From an uncultured Eubacterium sp. (GTDB taxonomy: Bacteria > Bacillota > Clostridia > Lachnospirales > Lachnospiraceae), in contig CAMEJP010000006.1 of the NCBI GenBank assembly GCA_945920185.1, forward strand, positions 1-53,251: DNA of 53,251 bases, read 5' to 3'. Shown piece after piece: positions 25,780 to 34,940 of this stretch (positions within the stretch are counted from its first letter, which is position 1; each line of letters opens with the position of its first letter). The position numbers and the translations under genes are program-made. The notes under the pieces were generated by a model. That model searched no databases, had not been told where the DNA came from, and saw only the letters and a program-made list of their open reading frames with translations.

Positions 25780-26682
25780 ATGAGAAGATATTGTCCGATA
25801 TGTGACAGGTCTATGCCAACGGGTACCTTCTGTAAGACCTGTAAAAGATTTGTAAAACCAAAGGAAGACAACAGTACTTATTATCTTAATGAGAGTCATA
25901 CTGATACACGGGCTCACCATGACAGTTGTGAGTATCATGAAACAGATACAAAATATTCTTCAAAGCCTACATACACGCTTAATAAGAATAATACTTATGA
26001 GAATCGTAATGCAGCATCAACCGTAAAGCCTGCTGCAACGTCTTCGGCACGTCCAAATGTAAGACGTACGGCTGCGTCGTCTTCTTCCAAAAAGAAAAAT
26101 CCTGCAGCTACATTAGTAGTAATTATATTTCTTATCATATTTGCATTTAATTTTATCATTCCTATTGCGGCAGTTGTCTTTACGGAAATAATGGATACCG
26201 ATGAGTATACTCAGGAATATACGGAGTCTGTGAATGACAAATATTATGCAGTTCTGAAAGAATATGCGAAGCTGCCTTGTACGGGAAGAGAAGTTACAGA
26301 TTTCAGTTTGTTTGAAAAAAATGACATCAAATACAGAAATGATAGTGTGATTGATGTCACTATTGATAATTACACCGTACCTATACGGTACATCTATATG
26401 ACAGACTCTTCGTATCATACTGTGGTTCAGATTAAGACCATCGAGGAAACTGATGCAGTAAAACATATTGTGATTGAAACAGATATGGAACCGGAAAACA
26501 TAAGGGAAATGTTTATGGAAATGCTTGCCGCGCTTAACATATCATATGAAAATATTACGGATAAGGAAATTGAGGCAGCTATTTTTGAAAGTACGGAAAC
26601 TGAACGTACCATAAGCCTTAACAGTGAAAACGAGATATATTACAGTAAAACGTACGGAAAGTTTAGCATTTGTGTGGATTAG
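25780..26682 (+). CDS. Zinc-ribbon membrane protein of unknown function
   Basis: A 300-residue protein. The first 22 residues form a zinc ribbon with CPIC (C5, C8) and CKTC (C18, C21). A low-complexity Ser/Thr/Lys-rich linker (25-107) precedes one membrane segment at about 109-136, and the last 165 residues form a soluble domain with alternating charged strands. The ribbon at the cytoplasmic end of a single-span protein is common in small Firmicutes membrane proteins of unknown role. It starts 10 bases after the PocR gene and has a weak ribosome site, so it may be translated by coupling. It ends 8 bases before another membrane protein gene. I do not recognise a function. Confidence 0.7.
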   Translation: MRRYCPICDRSMPTGTFCKTCKRFVKPKEDNSTYYLNESHTDTRAHHDSCEYHETDTKYSSKPTYTLNKNNTYENRNAASTVKPAATSSARPNVRRTAASSSSKKKNPAATLVVIIFLIIFAFNFIIPIAAVVFTEIMDTDEYTQEYTESVNDKYYAVLKEYAKLPCTGREVTDFSLFEKNDIKYRNDSVIDVTIDNYTVPIRYIYMTDSSYHTVVQIKTIEETDAVKHIVIETDMEPENIREMFMEMLAALNISYENITDKEIEAAIFESTETERTISLNSENEIYYSKTYGKFSICVD

Positions 26683-26690
26683 GGGAGAGT

Positions 26691-27290
26691 ATGGATAACA
26701 GGAAAATGAAGAAAATTTTTATCATAACAATAATAAGCTTTGTCGTTGGTTTTAATGTTATGGTTATGGTATCTTTTATAAGTTTTAATAGGAATATCAA
26801 ACCACATTTGAACATAAAGGAGTATTCGGATAATGATACAGAAACAGACGATTGGAAATATCTTGGAATAGTATGGAAGCAGATAGCAGAGTCAGACATA
26901 TTTCAGGATTTTTCGTTTGTTGAAATATATAACGACGAAGACACTTATAATTATATGGTCAAGGGTGAAGAAAAGTCTCTGGACATACAATGGATAGGCT
27001 ACAATGACGAGGTTACGGGATGCTATTTTGACATAATGGCTGCAAGGGATACGGGAGAGGTGGTATCCTTTAGCGTTCAGTCACCGTCACCAATCGTTGC
27101 GCAGCAGATTATTTTTGGCGTGATGAGAGAGTTTAAGCTATGTGATGATATCAAATATGAAGCGTTTGAAAAAGAAGTGTTTAAAAAAAGCTCCGGAGCT
27201 TTTGGTATCAGCAACGACGCAATGCTTATGTATACGGCTCAGCCTGATAATAATTCTTATTACATAGCGGTAAAAAGTAAATTTGATTAA
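26691..27290 (+). CDS. Single-span membrane protein of unknown function
   Basis: A 199-residue protein with a basic N-terminus and one hydrophobic segment at about residues 8-28, likely a signal anchor. The rest is acidic, with motifs such as DWKYLGIVWKQIAES and ESLDIQWIGYNDE. The start at 26691 has a GGGGAG only 3 bases away, so the ATG at 26706 (MKKIFII) may be used instead. It is adjacent to the zinc-ribbon gene, and both ends resemble each other in style (YYSKTYGKFSI versus SYYIAVKSKFD), so the two could work together or be distant relatives. Function unknown. Confidence 0.65.
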   Translation: MDNRKMKKIFIITIISFVVGFNVMVMVSFISFNRNIKPHLNIKEYSDNDTETDDWKYLGIVWKQIAESDIFQDFSFVEIYNDEDTYNYMVKGEEKSLDIQWIGYNDEVTGCYFDIMAARDTGEVVSFSVQSPSPIVAQQIIFGVMREFKLCDDIKYEAFEKEVFKKSSGAFGISNDAMLMYTAQPDNNSYYIAVKSKFD

Positions 27291-27293
27291 TTG

Positions 27294-27322
27294 TTGCCAA
27301 CCGCAGGAAAATGTTATATTAT
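27294..27322 (+). promoter_or_regulatory. Promoter of purO-purH
   Basis: TTGCCA and TATTAT with a 17-base spacer, ending 37 bases before the purO start codon. Confidence 0.6.
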
Positions 27323-27359
27323 AGAAAAGTACATAATTATCAAATGGAGGAAATTCAGA

Positions 27360-28076
27360 ATGGAAACTTTATCTATTGAAAAAGAACTGAAGGAAAATTC
27401 TTATCCGGGCAGAGGAATCATAATCGGAAGAACTGCTGACGGAAAGAAGGCTGTAACGGCATATTTTATTATGGGAAGAAGCTCAAACAGCCGAAACAGG
27501 GTATTTGTTACGGAGGGCGAAGGCATCAGAACACAGGCTTATGACCCATCAAAGCTTGAAGACCCTAGTCTTATCATATATGCGCCTGTAAGAGTGCTTG
27601 GAAACAAGACTATTGTCACAAACGGCGACCAGACAGACACCGTATATGACCTTATGAAACAGGGAAAAACATTTGAGGAAAGCCTTAGAACGAGAGAGTT
27701 TGAACCAGATGCTCCAAACTATACACCTAGAATTTCAGGTCTTATGGAAATTGAAAACGGAAAATATGATTTCTCAATGTCCATTCTTAAGAGTGCCAAT
27801 GGAAATCCACAGGCGTGCAACAGATATACATATTCATTTGAAAATTGTGTGAGCGGAGAGGGAAGATTTATCCATACTTATATGGGTGACGGAAATCCTC
27901 TGCCAAGTTTTGAGGGCGAGCCAAAGCGCGTAGCCATCGATACTGATGATATTGATGCATTTACGGATATGGTGTGGAACAGCCTTAATGAAGATAATAA
28001 GGTATCGCTTTTTGTAAGATTTATCGATATTGAAACAGGTAAATATGAAACTAAGATAGTGAATAAGAACAACTAA
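27360..28076 (+). CDS. purO: IMP cyclohydrolase, PurO-like (archaeal-type)
   Basis: A 238-residue protein with the fold and sequence style of archaeal PurO IMP cyclohydrolase: ENSYPGRGIIIGRTADGKKAV, YFIMGRSSNSRNRVF and PRISGLMEI. It would close the ring of formyl-AICAR to form IMP, the last step of purine synthesis. It lies 14 bases before a stand-alone AICAR transformylase, so the two together would replace the usual bifunctional PurH. The ATG at 27360 follows GGAGG by 9 bases, and the frame upstream is disregarded. The family call rests on recognised motif style. Confidence 0.82.
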   Translation: METLSIEKELKENSYPGRGIIIGRTADGKKAVTAYFIMGRSSNSRNRVFVTEGEGIRTQAYDPSKLEDPSLIIYAPVRVLGNKTIVTNGDQTDTVYDLMKQGKTFEESLRTREFEPDAPNYTPRISGLMEIENGKYDFSMSILKSANGNPQACNRYTYSFENCVSGEGRFIHTYMGDGNPLPSFEGEPKRVAIDTDDIDAFTDMVWNSLNEDNKVSLFVRFIDIETGKYETKIVNKNN

Positions 28077-28090
28077 TCGGAGGAAAGAAA

Positions 28091-29269
28091 ATGAACGAAA
28101 TTCAATTAAAGTACGGCTGCAATCCTAATCAGAAGCCTTCAAGAATATTTATGGAAGACGGAAGTGACCTTCCTGTCACTGTGTTAAACGGTAAGCCGGG
28201 TTATATCAATTTTCTTGACGCATTTAACGGCTGGCAGCTTGTAAAGGAGCTTAAGGAGGCAACAGGACTTCCGGCGGCAACTTCATTTAAGCATGTATCT
28301 CCTGCGGGTGCTGCAGTAGGTCTTCCTCTTACAGATACACTTGCTAAGATTTACTGGGTTGATGACTTGGGAGAACTCAGTCCGCTTGCATGTGCTTATG
28401 CCAGAGCAAGAGGTGCGGACAGAATGTCATCTTTCGGTGATTTTATCGCACTTTCGGACGTATGTGACGCTGATACGGCAAAGCTTATCAAGAGAGAGGT
28501 TTCAGACGGAGTTATAGCTCCGGGATATACAGATGAAGCTCTTGAACTTTTGAAGGCTAAGAAAAAGGGTAATTACAATATTATTCAGATTGACCCTTCT
28601 TATGTTCCTGCCGAGCTTGAGAGAAAGCAGGTATACGGAATCACATTTGAACAGGGAAGAAATGAACTTAACATTGATGCTAACCTTCTTTCAAATGTAG
28701 TTACAAAGAATAAAAATATTCCTGAGGAAGCAATTATCGATATGAAGATTGCCCTTATAACACTTAAATATACACAGTCTAATTCAGTGTGCTATGTAAA
28801 GGGCGGACAGGCTATCGGTATAGGTGCGGGACAGCAGTCAAGAGTGCACTGTACAAGACTTGCAGGACAGAAGGCTGATAACTGGTATCTTCGTCAGGCT
28901 CCGCAGGTTTTGAATCTTCAGTTTGTTGATTCTCTTGGACGTGCAGACAGGGATAATACCATTGACGTATATATCGGAGATGAGTATGAAGATGTGCTTC
29001 GTGAAGGCGAGTGGCAGAAGAGATTTAAGGTTAAGCCTCCTGTATTTACACGCGAGGAAAAGAGAGCATGGCTTGACCAAAATCAGAATGTGACACTTGG
29101 CTCTGATGCATTTTTCCCATTCTCAGACAATATTGAGAGAGCATATAAGAGCGGAGTTAAGTATATCGCACAGCCGGGCGGCTCTGTAAGGGATGATCTT
29201 GTTATAGAGTGCTGCGATAAGTACGATATGGCTATGGTCTTCACAGGTATAAGATTATTCCACCACTAA
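28091..29269 (+). CDS. purH: Stand-alone AICAR transformylase (phosphoribosylaminoimidazolecarboxamide formyltransferase)
   Basis: A 392-residue protein equivalent to only the C-terminal half of bifunctional PurH (about 515-590 residues). It keeps the AICAR-formyltransferase Lys-His pair (K67-H68 in SFKHVSPAG), LACAYARARGADRMSSFGDFI and GVIAPGYTDEALELL. The usual N-terminal IMP cyclohydrolase part is absent and supplied by the preceding purO gene. It transfers the formyl group from 10-formyl-THF to AICAR. AGGAAAGAAA is the ribosome site. An ilvN promoter begins 9 bases after its stop codon. Confidence 0.88.
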   Translation: MNEIQLKYGCNPNQKPSRIFMEDGSDLPVTVLNGKPGYINFLDAFNGWQLVKELKEATGLPAATSFKHVSPAGAAVGLPLTDTLAKIYWVDDLGELSPLACAYARARGADRMSSFGDFIALSDVCDADTAKLIKREVSDGVIAPGYTDEALELLKAKKKGNYNIIQIDPSYVPAELERKQVYGITFEQGRNELNIDANLLSNVVTKNKNIPEEAIIDMKIALITLKYTQSNSVCYVKGGQAIGIGAGQQSRVHCTRLAGQKADNWYLRQAPQVLNLQFVDSLGRADRDNTIDVYIGDEYEDVLREGEWQKRFKVKPPVFTREEKRAWLDQNQNVTLGSDAFFPFSDNIERAYKSGVKYIAQPGGSVRDDLVIECCDKYDMAMVFTGIRLFHH

Positions 29270-29278
29270 AAAATACTA

Positions 29279-29307
29279 TTGAATTTTGTCATTTAAAGTG
29301 ATAAAAT
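29279..29307 (+). promoter_or_regulatory. Promoter of ilvN
   Basis: TTGAAT and TAAAAT with a 17-base spacer, and TGA just before the -10 (TGATAAAAT). The spacer is too short for a T-box leader. Confidence 0.65.
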
Positions 29308-29342
29308 AACTTTTGATATTTGGATAGAAAGGTAATTTATAT

Positions 29343-29828
29343 ATGAGACAGATGGTTTTATCCATACTGGTTGAGAACGAAGCAGGCGTATTAAGCCGTG
29401 TTGCGGGCTTATTCAGTAGAAGAGGATACAATATTGACAGTCTGACTGTCGGAGCAACGCATGATTCACGCCTTTCAAGAATGACTGTTGCAGTTACGGG
29501 TGAAGAAAATGTGCTTGAACAGATTAAGAAACAGCTCGGCAAGCTTATTGATGTTAAGAGCATCAAGGAACTTCCAAGTGATTCTTCTGTCTGCCGTGAA
29601 CTTATACTTGTAAAGGTAGCTGCCGGACTTAATGAGCGTCAGGCGGTTATTGCTGTTGCGGATATATTCAGAGCTAAGATAGTAGATGTATCTGATGGCT
29701 CTCTTATGATTGAACTTACGGGTAATCAGGCTAAACTTACTGCGTTTATTGAACTGCTTGACGGCTTTACAATTACCGAACTTGCCAGAACCGGAATTAC
29801 AGGCCTTGCAAGAGGTATAGAGGATTAA
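29343..29828 (+). CDS. ilvN: Acetolactate synthase small (regulatory) subunit
   Basis: A 161-residue subunit that binds valine and controls the catalytic subunit of acetolactate synthase. The N-terminal ACT domain begins LSILVENEAGVLSRVAGLFSR, with YNIDSLTVG, and a second domain with MIELTGNQAKLTAF and ITGLARG follows. The catalytic subunit gene (ilvB) is not next to it; the neighbour is ilvC. AAAGG with a long spacing precedes the ATG. It heads an ilvN-ilvC-leuC-leuD run. Confidence 0.93.
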   Translation: MRQMVLSILVENEAGVLSRVAGLFSRRGYNIDSLTVGATHDSRLSRMTVAVTGEENVLEQIKKQLGKLIDVKSIKELPSDSSVCRELILVKVAAGLNERQAVIAVADIFRAKIVDVSDGSLMIELTGNQAKLTAFIELLDGFTITELARTGITGLARGIED

Positions 29829-29883
29829 TCAGTATTAAAATGGGATTATGCCTGTTTTATAAAATATTCAAATGCTATATTAG

Positions 29884-30915
<1,032 letters not shown>

Positions 30916-30970
30916 TCTTGAATTGAATGCTTATGACGTAAGTGTAAGCAGACAACTTGAAGGCTTAATA

Positions 30971-31003
30971 CAAGTCCACACCGCAAGGTGTGGACTTGGT
31001 TTT
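30971..31003 (+). terminator. GNRA-loop hairpin between ilvC and leuC
   Basis: A perfect 12-bp stem CAAGTCCACACC/GGTGTGGACTTG with a GCAA tetraloop, followed by GTTTT. It may terminate part of the transcripts or stabilise the ilvC message. No separate leuC promoter is evident after it. Confidence 0.65.
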
Positions 31004-31025
31004 AAAATAAGGAGGAAACGCTATT

Positions 31026-32291
31026 ATGGGAATGACTATGACCCAAAAGATTTTGGCTGCACATGCAGGTCTTAAAGAAGTAGTGGCAGGACAGCTTATA
31101 GAGGCAGACCTTGACCTTGTTCTCGGTAATGATATTACATCGCCTGTGGCTATTCATGAAATGGATAAAATGACGGTAAATACAGTATTTGACAAGGATA
31201 AGATTGCTCTTGTTCCGGATCATTTTGTCCCAAATAAAGATATAAAGTCTGCCGAGCATTGCAAATGTGTAAGAGAATTTGCTGCAAAGCATGATATTAC
31301 TAATTATTTTGAAGTAGGTCAGATGGGTATTGAGCATGCCCTGCTGCCTGAAAAGGGTCTGACGGTTGCCGGAGATGTTATAATCGGTGCAGATTCACAT
31401 ACATGTACATATGGCGCTCTCGGTGCATTTTCTACCGGAGTAGGTTCAACAGATATGGCTGCAGGTATGGCGACAGGAAAGGCATGGTTTAAAGTTCCGT
31501 CTGCCATTAAATTTGTTCTGACCGGAAAGCCGTCAAAGTGGGTAAGCGGTAAGGATGTTATTCTTCATATAATAGGTATGATAGGTGTTGACGGTGCGCT
31601 CTACAAGTCTATGGAGTTTGTGGGCGACGGTATCAAAAATCTTTCCATGGATGACAGATTTACCATCGCAAATATGGCTATTGAGGCAGGCGGAAAGAAC
31701 GGTATATTCCCTGTCGATGATTTGGCTAAGGCGTATATGGATGAACATTCAAAGAGAAATTATGTTATATATGAGGCTGATGAGGATGCAGAATATTATT
31801 CCGTGTATGAGATAAAGCTTGATGAGCTTAAGCCTACCGTGGCATTCCCGCATCTTCCTGAAAATACAAAGACCATAGACGAGGTTGGTGATATTAAGAT
31901 TGACCAGATAGTTATAGGTTCTTGTACAAACGGAAGAATTGATGACCTCAGAGTGGCTGCAAAGGTGCTTGAAGGAAGAAAGGTAGCAAAGGGACTCAGA
32001 GTTATCATCATACCTGCCACTCAGAAGATATATATGCAGGCTATGGAAGAGGGCCTTATAAAAACATTTATCGAAGCAGGTGCAGTAGTAAGTACACCGA
32101 CATGCGGACCGTGTCTTGGCGGATATATGGGTATTCTTGCAAAGGGCGAGAGATGTGTATCTACAACTAACAGAAATTTTGTCGGACGTATGGGTCATGT
32201 AGAGTCAGAAATCTATCTTGCAAGCCCGGCAGTAGCTGCTGCAAGTGCCGTAACAGGAAAGATTTCAAGCCCAATAGAGTTAGGCTTATAA
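31026..32291 (+). CDS. leuC: 3-isopropylmalate dehydratase large subunit
   Basis: A 421-residue aconitase-family subunit that, with LeuD, converts 2-isopropylmalate to 3-isopropylmalate in leucine synthesis. The [4Fe-4S] ligands are C300 (IGSCTNGR), C360 and C363 (TCGPCLGG), and [27 protein letters not shown] is the substrate region. The length fits the shorter archaeal/Clostridia LeuC type rather than the 466-residue enterobacterial one. AAGGAGG precedes the ATG. leuD follows after 13 bases. leuA and leuB are not in the window. Confidence 0.94.
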   Translation: MGMTMTQKILAAHAGLKEVVAGQLIEADLDLVLGNDITSPVAIHEMDKMTVNTVFDKDKIALVPDHFVPNKDIKSAEHCKCVREFAAKHDITNYFEVGQMGIEHALLPEKGLTVAGDVIIGADSHTCTYGALGAFSTGVGSTDMAAGMATGKAWFKVPSAIKFVLTGKPSKWVSGKDVILHIIGMIGVDGALYKSMEFVGDGIKNLSMDDRFTIANMAIEAGGKNGIFPVDDLAKAYMDEHSKRNYVIYEADEDAEYYSVYEIKLDELKPTVAFPHLPENTKTIDEVGDIKIDQIVIGSCTNGRIDDLRVAAKVLEGRKVAKGLRVIIIPATQKIYMQAMEEGLIKTFIEAGAVVSTPTCGPCLGGYMGILAKGERCVSTTNRNFVGRMGHVESEIYLASPAVAAASAVTGKISSPIELGL

Positions 32292-32304
32292 GGAGGATTC
32301 GTTT

Positions 32305-32790
32305 ATGAAAGCAAACGGTAGAGTTTTTAAATTCGGAGACAATGTAGATACAGATGTTATAATACCGGCAAGATACCTCAATTCTTCAGACCCGGCAGAA
32401 CTTGCCACACACTGTATGGAGGATATTGACAAGGATTTTGTGAAAAAGGTATCTAAGGGTGATATCATAGTGGCTGCAAAGAATTTTGGCTGCGGTTCGT
32501 CAAGAGAGCATGCACCTATAGCTATCAAGGCAGCCGGTGTAAGCTGTGTTATAGCTGAAACATTTGCCAGAATTTTTTACAGAAACGCTATCAATATAGG
32601 TCTTCCTATCATTGAGTGCAAGGAAGCATCAGAGGGCATTGACGAAGGCGATGAAGTAGAAATCGACTTTGACAGCGGTATCATTTACAATAAGACAAAG
32701 GGAACAAACTACAAAGGACAGCCTTTCCCTGAATTTATGCAGAAGATTATAGCTGCTGAAGGTCTTGTGAATTACATAAATCAGAAATAA
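32305..32790 (+). CDS. leuD: 3-isopropylmalate dehydratase small subunit
   Basis: A 161-residue subunit that completes isopropylmalate isomerase with LeuC. Family motifs are [27 protein letters not shown] and [22 protein letters not shown] overlaps the end of leuC. The gene ends at 32790 and directly abuts the stop codon of a converging gene on the other strand, with no terminator between them. Confidence 0.94.
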   Translation: MKANGRVFKFGDNVDTDVIIPARYLNSSDPAELATHCMEDIDKDFVKKVSKGDIIVAAKNFGCGSSREHAPIAIKAAGVSCVIAETFARIFYRNAINIGLPIIECKEASEGIDEGDEVEIDFDSGIIYNKTKGTNYKGQPFPEFMQKIIAAEGLVNYINQK

Positions 32791-33582
32791 TTACGGAAAC
32801 GCATTTTTTAGCTTTTTGGAAATCCTTATCTGCGTGTAAAGTGAGGCGTATTCGATGGCAGATAAGCCTTCTATGTAGTTTTCGGCATAATCTTTTTTGA
32901 TTCCTTTTGAGCGGAGGTAATCAACAGCTTTGTTGTAGGCTGTTGCTGCCTCCGTTTCTGATTTGTAAGTACCTATGACGTAATTGCCGTTTATGTGTAT
33001 TTTAGCCTTATAGAGAGTTCTGCCGTTTTTGACGTATTCATACACACCGTAGTACTTATTGATTATCTCTATATTCTTATATCTGTAATCGGTAGTATCA
33101 CCGTTTACAAAGCGGTAATCCCTGCCGCATACGGCGTAATTGCGTATGCCGTAACGTGAAAGAATGTTTATCTGCATGCCGTAGTCATATACAAAAAGAT
33201 AACCGCCTCTACGCATTATCTTGTGATTAGAGTAGTAAAAAAGGTCGTCGGCGTCAAACGTATAGTGCGTATCTTTATCTATATAATATAGAAAGAACTT
33301 TTTGAAAAGGTATATCGGCGTCTTGAAATACATTTTGTTATCTCTGAAATTTATAAGAGATACCCATTTGTCAAAACTAAGGTAGGAATCGGTCGTATAA
33401 TCCTTTAATGATATATCACTGTCAAGAATGGTGCGGGCAGCTTCATAGGCTTTAGAAGCGCAAAAATCTGAAGGAAAACTTCCAAGACTTATGTGTTTCC
33501 CGAGATATGTCACGGACGCTCTGTAATATTCAGAGCCGTCTTTTTTATATGCTTTATAAACACCGGTTGGCAGAGTCAACAT
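32791..33582 (-). CDS. Protein with two AP2-like domains flanking an HNH-like core
   Basis: A 263-residue protein. Residues 6-52 (GVYKAYKKDGSEYYRASVTYLGK-type start, LGSFP, ASKAYEAA) and 179-238 (GVYEYVKNGRTLYKAKIHINGN-type start, IGTYKSETEAATAYNKAV) both have the AP2-like pattern of three strands and an Ala-rich helix. The middle, GRDYRFVNGDTTDYRYKNIEII, resembles the HNH endonuclease core in which DHINGDxxDNR precedes N-(L/I)-E-I, but the catalytic His is lost. This is the layout of HNH-AP2 homing endonuclease relatives. A domesticated DNA-binding protein is the best guess. Start ATG at 33582 has AGAGG 5 bases upstream. Its promoter TTGGAT-17-TATACT lies at 33646-33618. Convergent with leuD. 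Confidence 0.7.
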   Translation of the reverse strand: MLTLPTGVYKAYKKDGSEYYRASVTYLGKHISLGSFPSDFCASKAYEAARTILDSDISLKDYTTDSYLSFDKWVSLINFRDNKMYFKTPIYLFKKFFLYYIDKDTHYTFDADDLFYYSNHKIMRRGGYLFVYDYGMQINILSRYGIRNYAVCGRDYRFVNGDTTDYRYKNIEIINKYYGVYEYVKNGRTLYKAKIHINGNYVIGTYKSETEAATAYNKAVDYLRSKGIKKDYAENYIEGLSAIEYASLYTQIRISKKLKNAFP

Positions 33583-33617
33583 TTTCACCTCTTTTGGCTG
33601 TAAAATTTACTATATTC

Positions 33618-33646
33618 AGTATATCATTTTGTAGAATAAAATCCAA
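33618..33646 (-). promoter_or_regulatory. Promoter of the AP2/HNH-like gene
   Basis: On the reverse strand TTGGAT and TATACT are separated by 17 bases, with TGA before the -10 (TGATATACT). Confidence 0.55.
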
Positions 33647-33650
33647 GCCG

Positions 33651-33684
33651 AAAAATGTAAGAAATGATTTCTCTTACATTTTTT
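33651..33684. terminator. Bidirectional-type hairpin in the divergent gap
   Basis: A 12-bp stem AAAAATGTAAGA/TCTTACATTTTT with A and T tracts on both sides. It lies upstream of both divergent promoters and could stop read-through into or out of the leuCD/AP2 region. Confidence 0.55.
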
Positions 33685-33947
33685 CTTCTGAAATCCCAAA
33701 TAATGAGCAAAAATGTATTCAAAAGGGAGAGAAAAATCCATTATAAAGCAAGAATTTGAAGCCAAGTGGGGGAAAAAGATTGTATTAAAAAAACAAAATT
33801 GATGAATAATTATTTAAAAGAGAAAGTTTCAATTCGCAAAATGCACAAAAAAGTTGGATATATAAGACCAAAAACCGTCAAAATAACGGAAGCAAAAAAG
33901 CTCCTTTCGTAAAATTAGGAAAAAAACAACAAAAATGGAGAGTTTTG

Positions 33948-33977
33948 TTGACAAATCCTCCAACCAGACAATATAAT
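33948..33977 (+). promoter_or_regulatory. Consensus promoter of the cell wall hydrolase gene
   Basis: TTGACA and TATAAT are both perfect matches, separated by 18 bases, 39 bases before the ATG. Confidence 0.82.
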
Positions 33978-34015
33978 CCAACGTGTTAAGCAAATTTTAC
34001 AAAGAGAGGTTTTAT

Positions 34016-34822
34016 ATGCTAAAAATACGCTCATATCTCCAAAGGGTTCAAAACGTATTTACCTTTATAGACACTCTTGGCAGAATTGCAAAAAGAACAA
34101 CGGTTGTTGCCGTTGCAGGTGCGGTGGTTGTTACATCAGTTACCATATCTGTTAAGAATGTAAAAGGTGCAGCAAAGGCAGAAATCGCTTCTGAAAATGT
34201 TTATGCAGCAAGCGATGATACTAGAGATGAGACCGAAATAGATGTCAATATATTTAATATTGCATTGCCAGAAAATGAAGCTGATACGTTAGAAAAAAGT
34301 TCGATTGTGGAGGAGGTTTTCCTGACGGCAAACGCCGGAGATTCCCTCGATATTGAATTTACAAATGTAAAAAAGGAACCTGAACCTGTGATCAGTCAAG
34401 TAAAGACAAATACGGTTGCGGCACCTATTTACACATCAAAGGTAGTAAACTATACTGAAGAAGACTATCAGGCACTTTGCAGGATAGTTGAGGCAGAGGC
34501 TACAGGATGCGATATTATCGGAAAGATATTGGTGGCAAATGTGGTTATTAACCGTGTTAATAGTCCAAGATTTGCAAATACAATAACGGACGTTATATTT
34601 TCGCCAAGGCAGTTTTCACCTATATCAGACGGAAGATATTATACAGTAACCGTTTCACAGTCCACGATAGAGGCTGTGGACAGAGCTTTGGACGGTGAGG
34701 ATTACTCACAGGGTGCTCTGTATTTTGCGGCAACGTACTGCGTTGAACGCGGTAATTGCTGGGCAGCAAATCATATGAGAACATTGTTTGAACACGACGG
34801 ACACGTTTTCTTTGCCCCATAG
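34016..34822 (+). CDS. SleB-like cell wall hydrolase (membrane-anchored)
   Basis: A 268-residue protein with an N-terminal hydrophobic segment at about 29-50 (a signal anchor or signal peptide), a variable charged linker, and a C-terminal hydrolase domain from about 150. The latter shows LCRIVEAEATGCDIIGKILVANVVINRV, VIFSPRQFSPISDG and QGALYFAATYC, the pattern of SleB/CwlJ-type peptidoglycan hydrolases, with the Glu of EAEA probably catalytic. The role is cell wall cleavage outside the membrane, in growth or spore germination. The ATG at 34016 is used because AGAGAGG precedes it; an upstream GTG at 33983 would lie at the transcription start. Single-gene unit with its own terminator. Confidence 0.85.
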   Translation: MLKIRSYLQRVQNVFTFIDTLGRIAKRTTVVAVAGAVVVTSVTISVKNVKGAAKAEIASENVYAASDDTRDETEIDVNIFNIALPENEADTLEKSSIVEEVFLTANAGDSLDIEFTNVKKEPEPVISQVKTNTVAAPIYTSKVVNYTEEDYQALCRIVEAEATGCDIIGKILVANVVINRVNSPRFANTITDVIFSPRQFSPISDGRYYTVTVSQSTIEAVDRALDGEDYSQGALYFAATYCVERGNCWAANHMRTLFEHDGHVFFAP

Positions 34823-34830
34823 GAGATTTA

Positions 34831-34869
34831 AAAGATATCACATTTCTTTAAAGTGTGGTATCTTTTTTT
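34831..34869 (+). terminator. Intrinsic terminator of the cell wall hydrolase gene
   Basis: A 12-bp stem AAAGATATCACA/TGTGGTATCTTT with one wobble, and T7. Confidence 0.9.
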
Positions 34870-34880
34870 GCGGAAATTTC

Positions 34881-34909
34881 TTGTATACAAGGATAACTTG
34901 TGTTATAAT
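34881..34909 (+). promoter_or_regulatory. Promoter of thrC
   Basis: TTGTAT and TATAAT with a 17-base spacer, plus TGT before the -10 as an extended element. The leader is only about 25 bases, too short for a T-box. Confidence 0.75.
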
Positions 34910-34940
34910 GTAACAAAAATTCACGAAGGTGGTTCAGAAA

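Larger units (their letters stand above)
33589..34015 (+). other. AT-rich gap between divergent genes
   Basis: This 427-base stretch holds no supported gene. It contains the reverse promoter at 33618-33646, a hairpin at 33651-33684, an A-rich zone, and the promoter of the cell wall hydrolase gene at 33948-33977. A 36-codon open frame (33802-33912) has no ribosome site and is not called. Confidence 0.7.

Noticed and set aside
29270..29342. T-box leader before ilvN
   Set aside because: The leader after the promoter is about 30 bases, while a T-box needs about 150 or more.
33651..33684. Inverted repeat as the end of an insertion sequence
   Set aside because: No transposase, no second copy and no target duplication are visible; it reads as a terminator-type hairpin.
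33802..33912. 36-codon open frame in the divergent gap
   Set aside because: It has no ribosome site, lies in a very A-rich zone, and has the codon mix expected of chance; not enough to call a gene.
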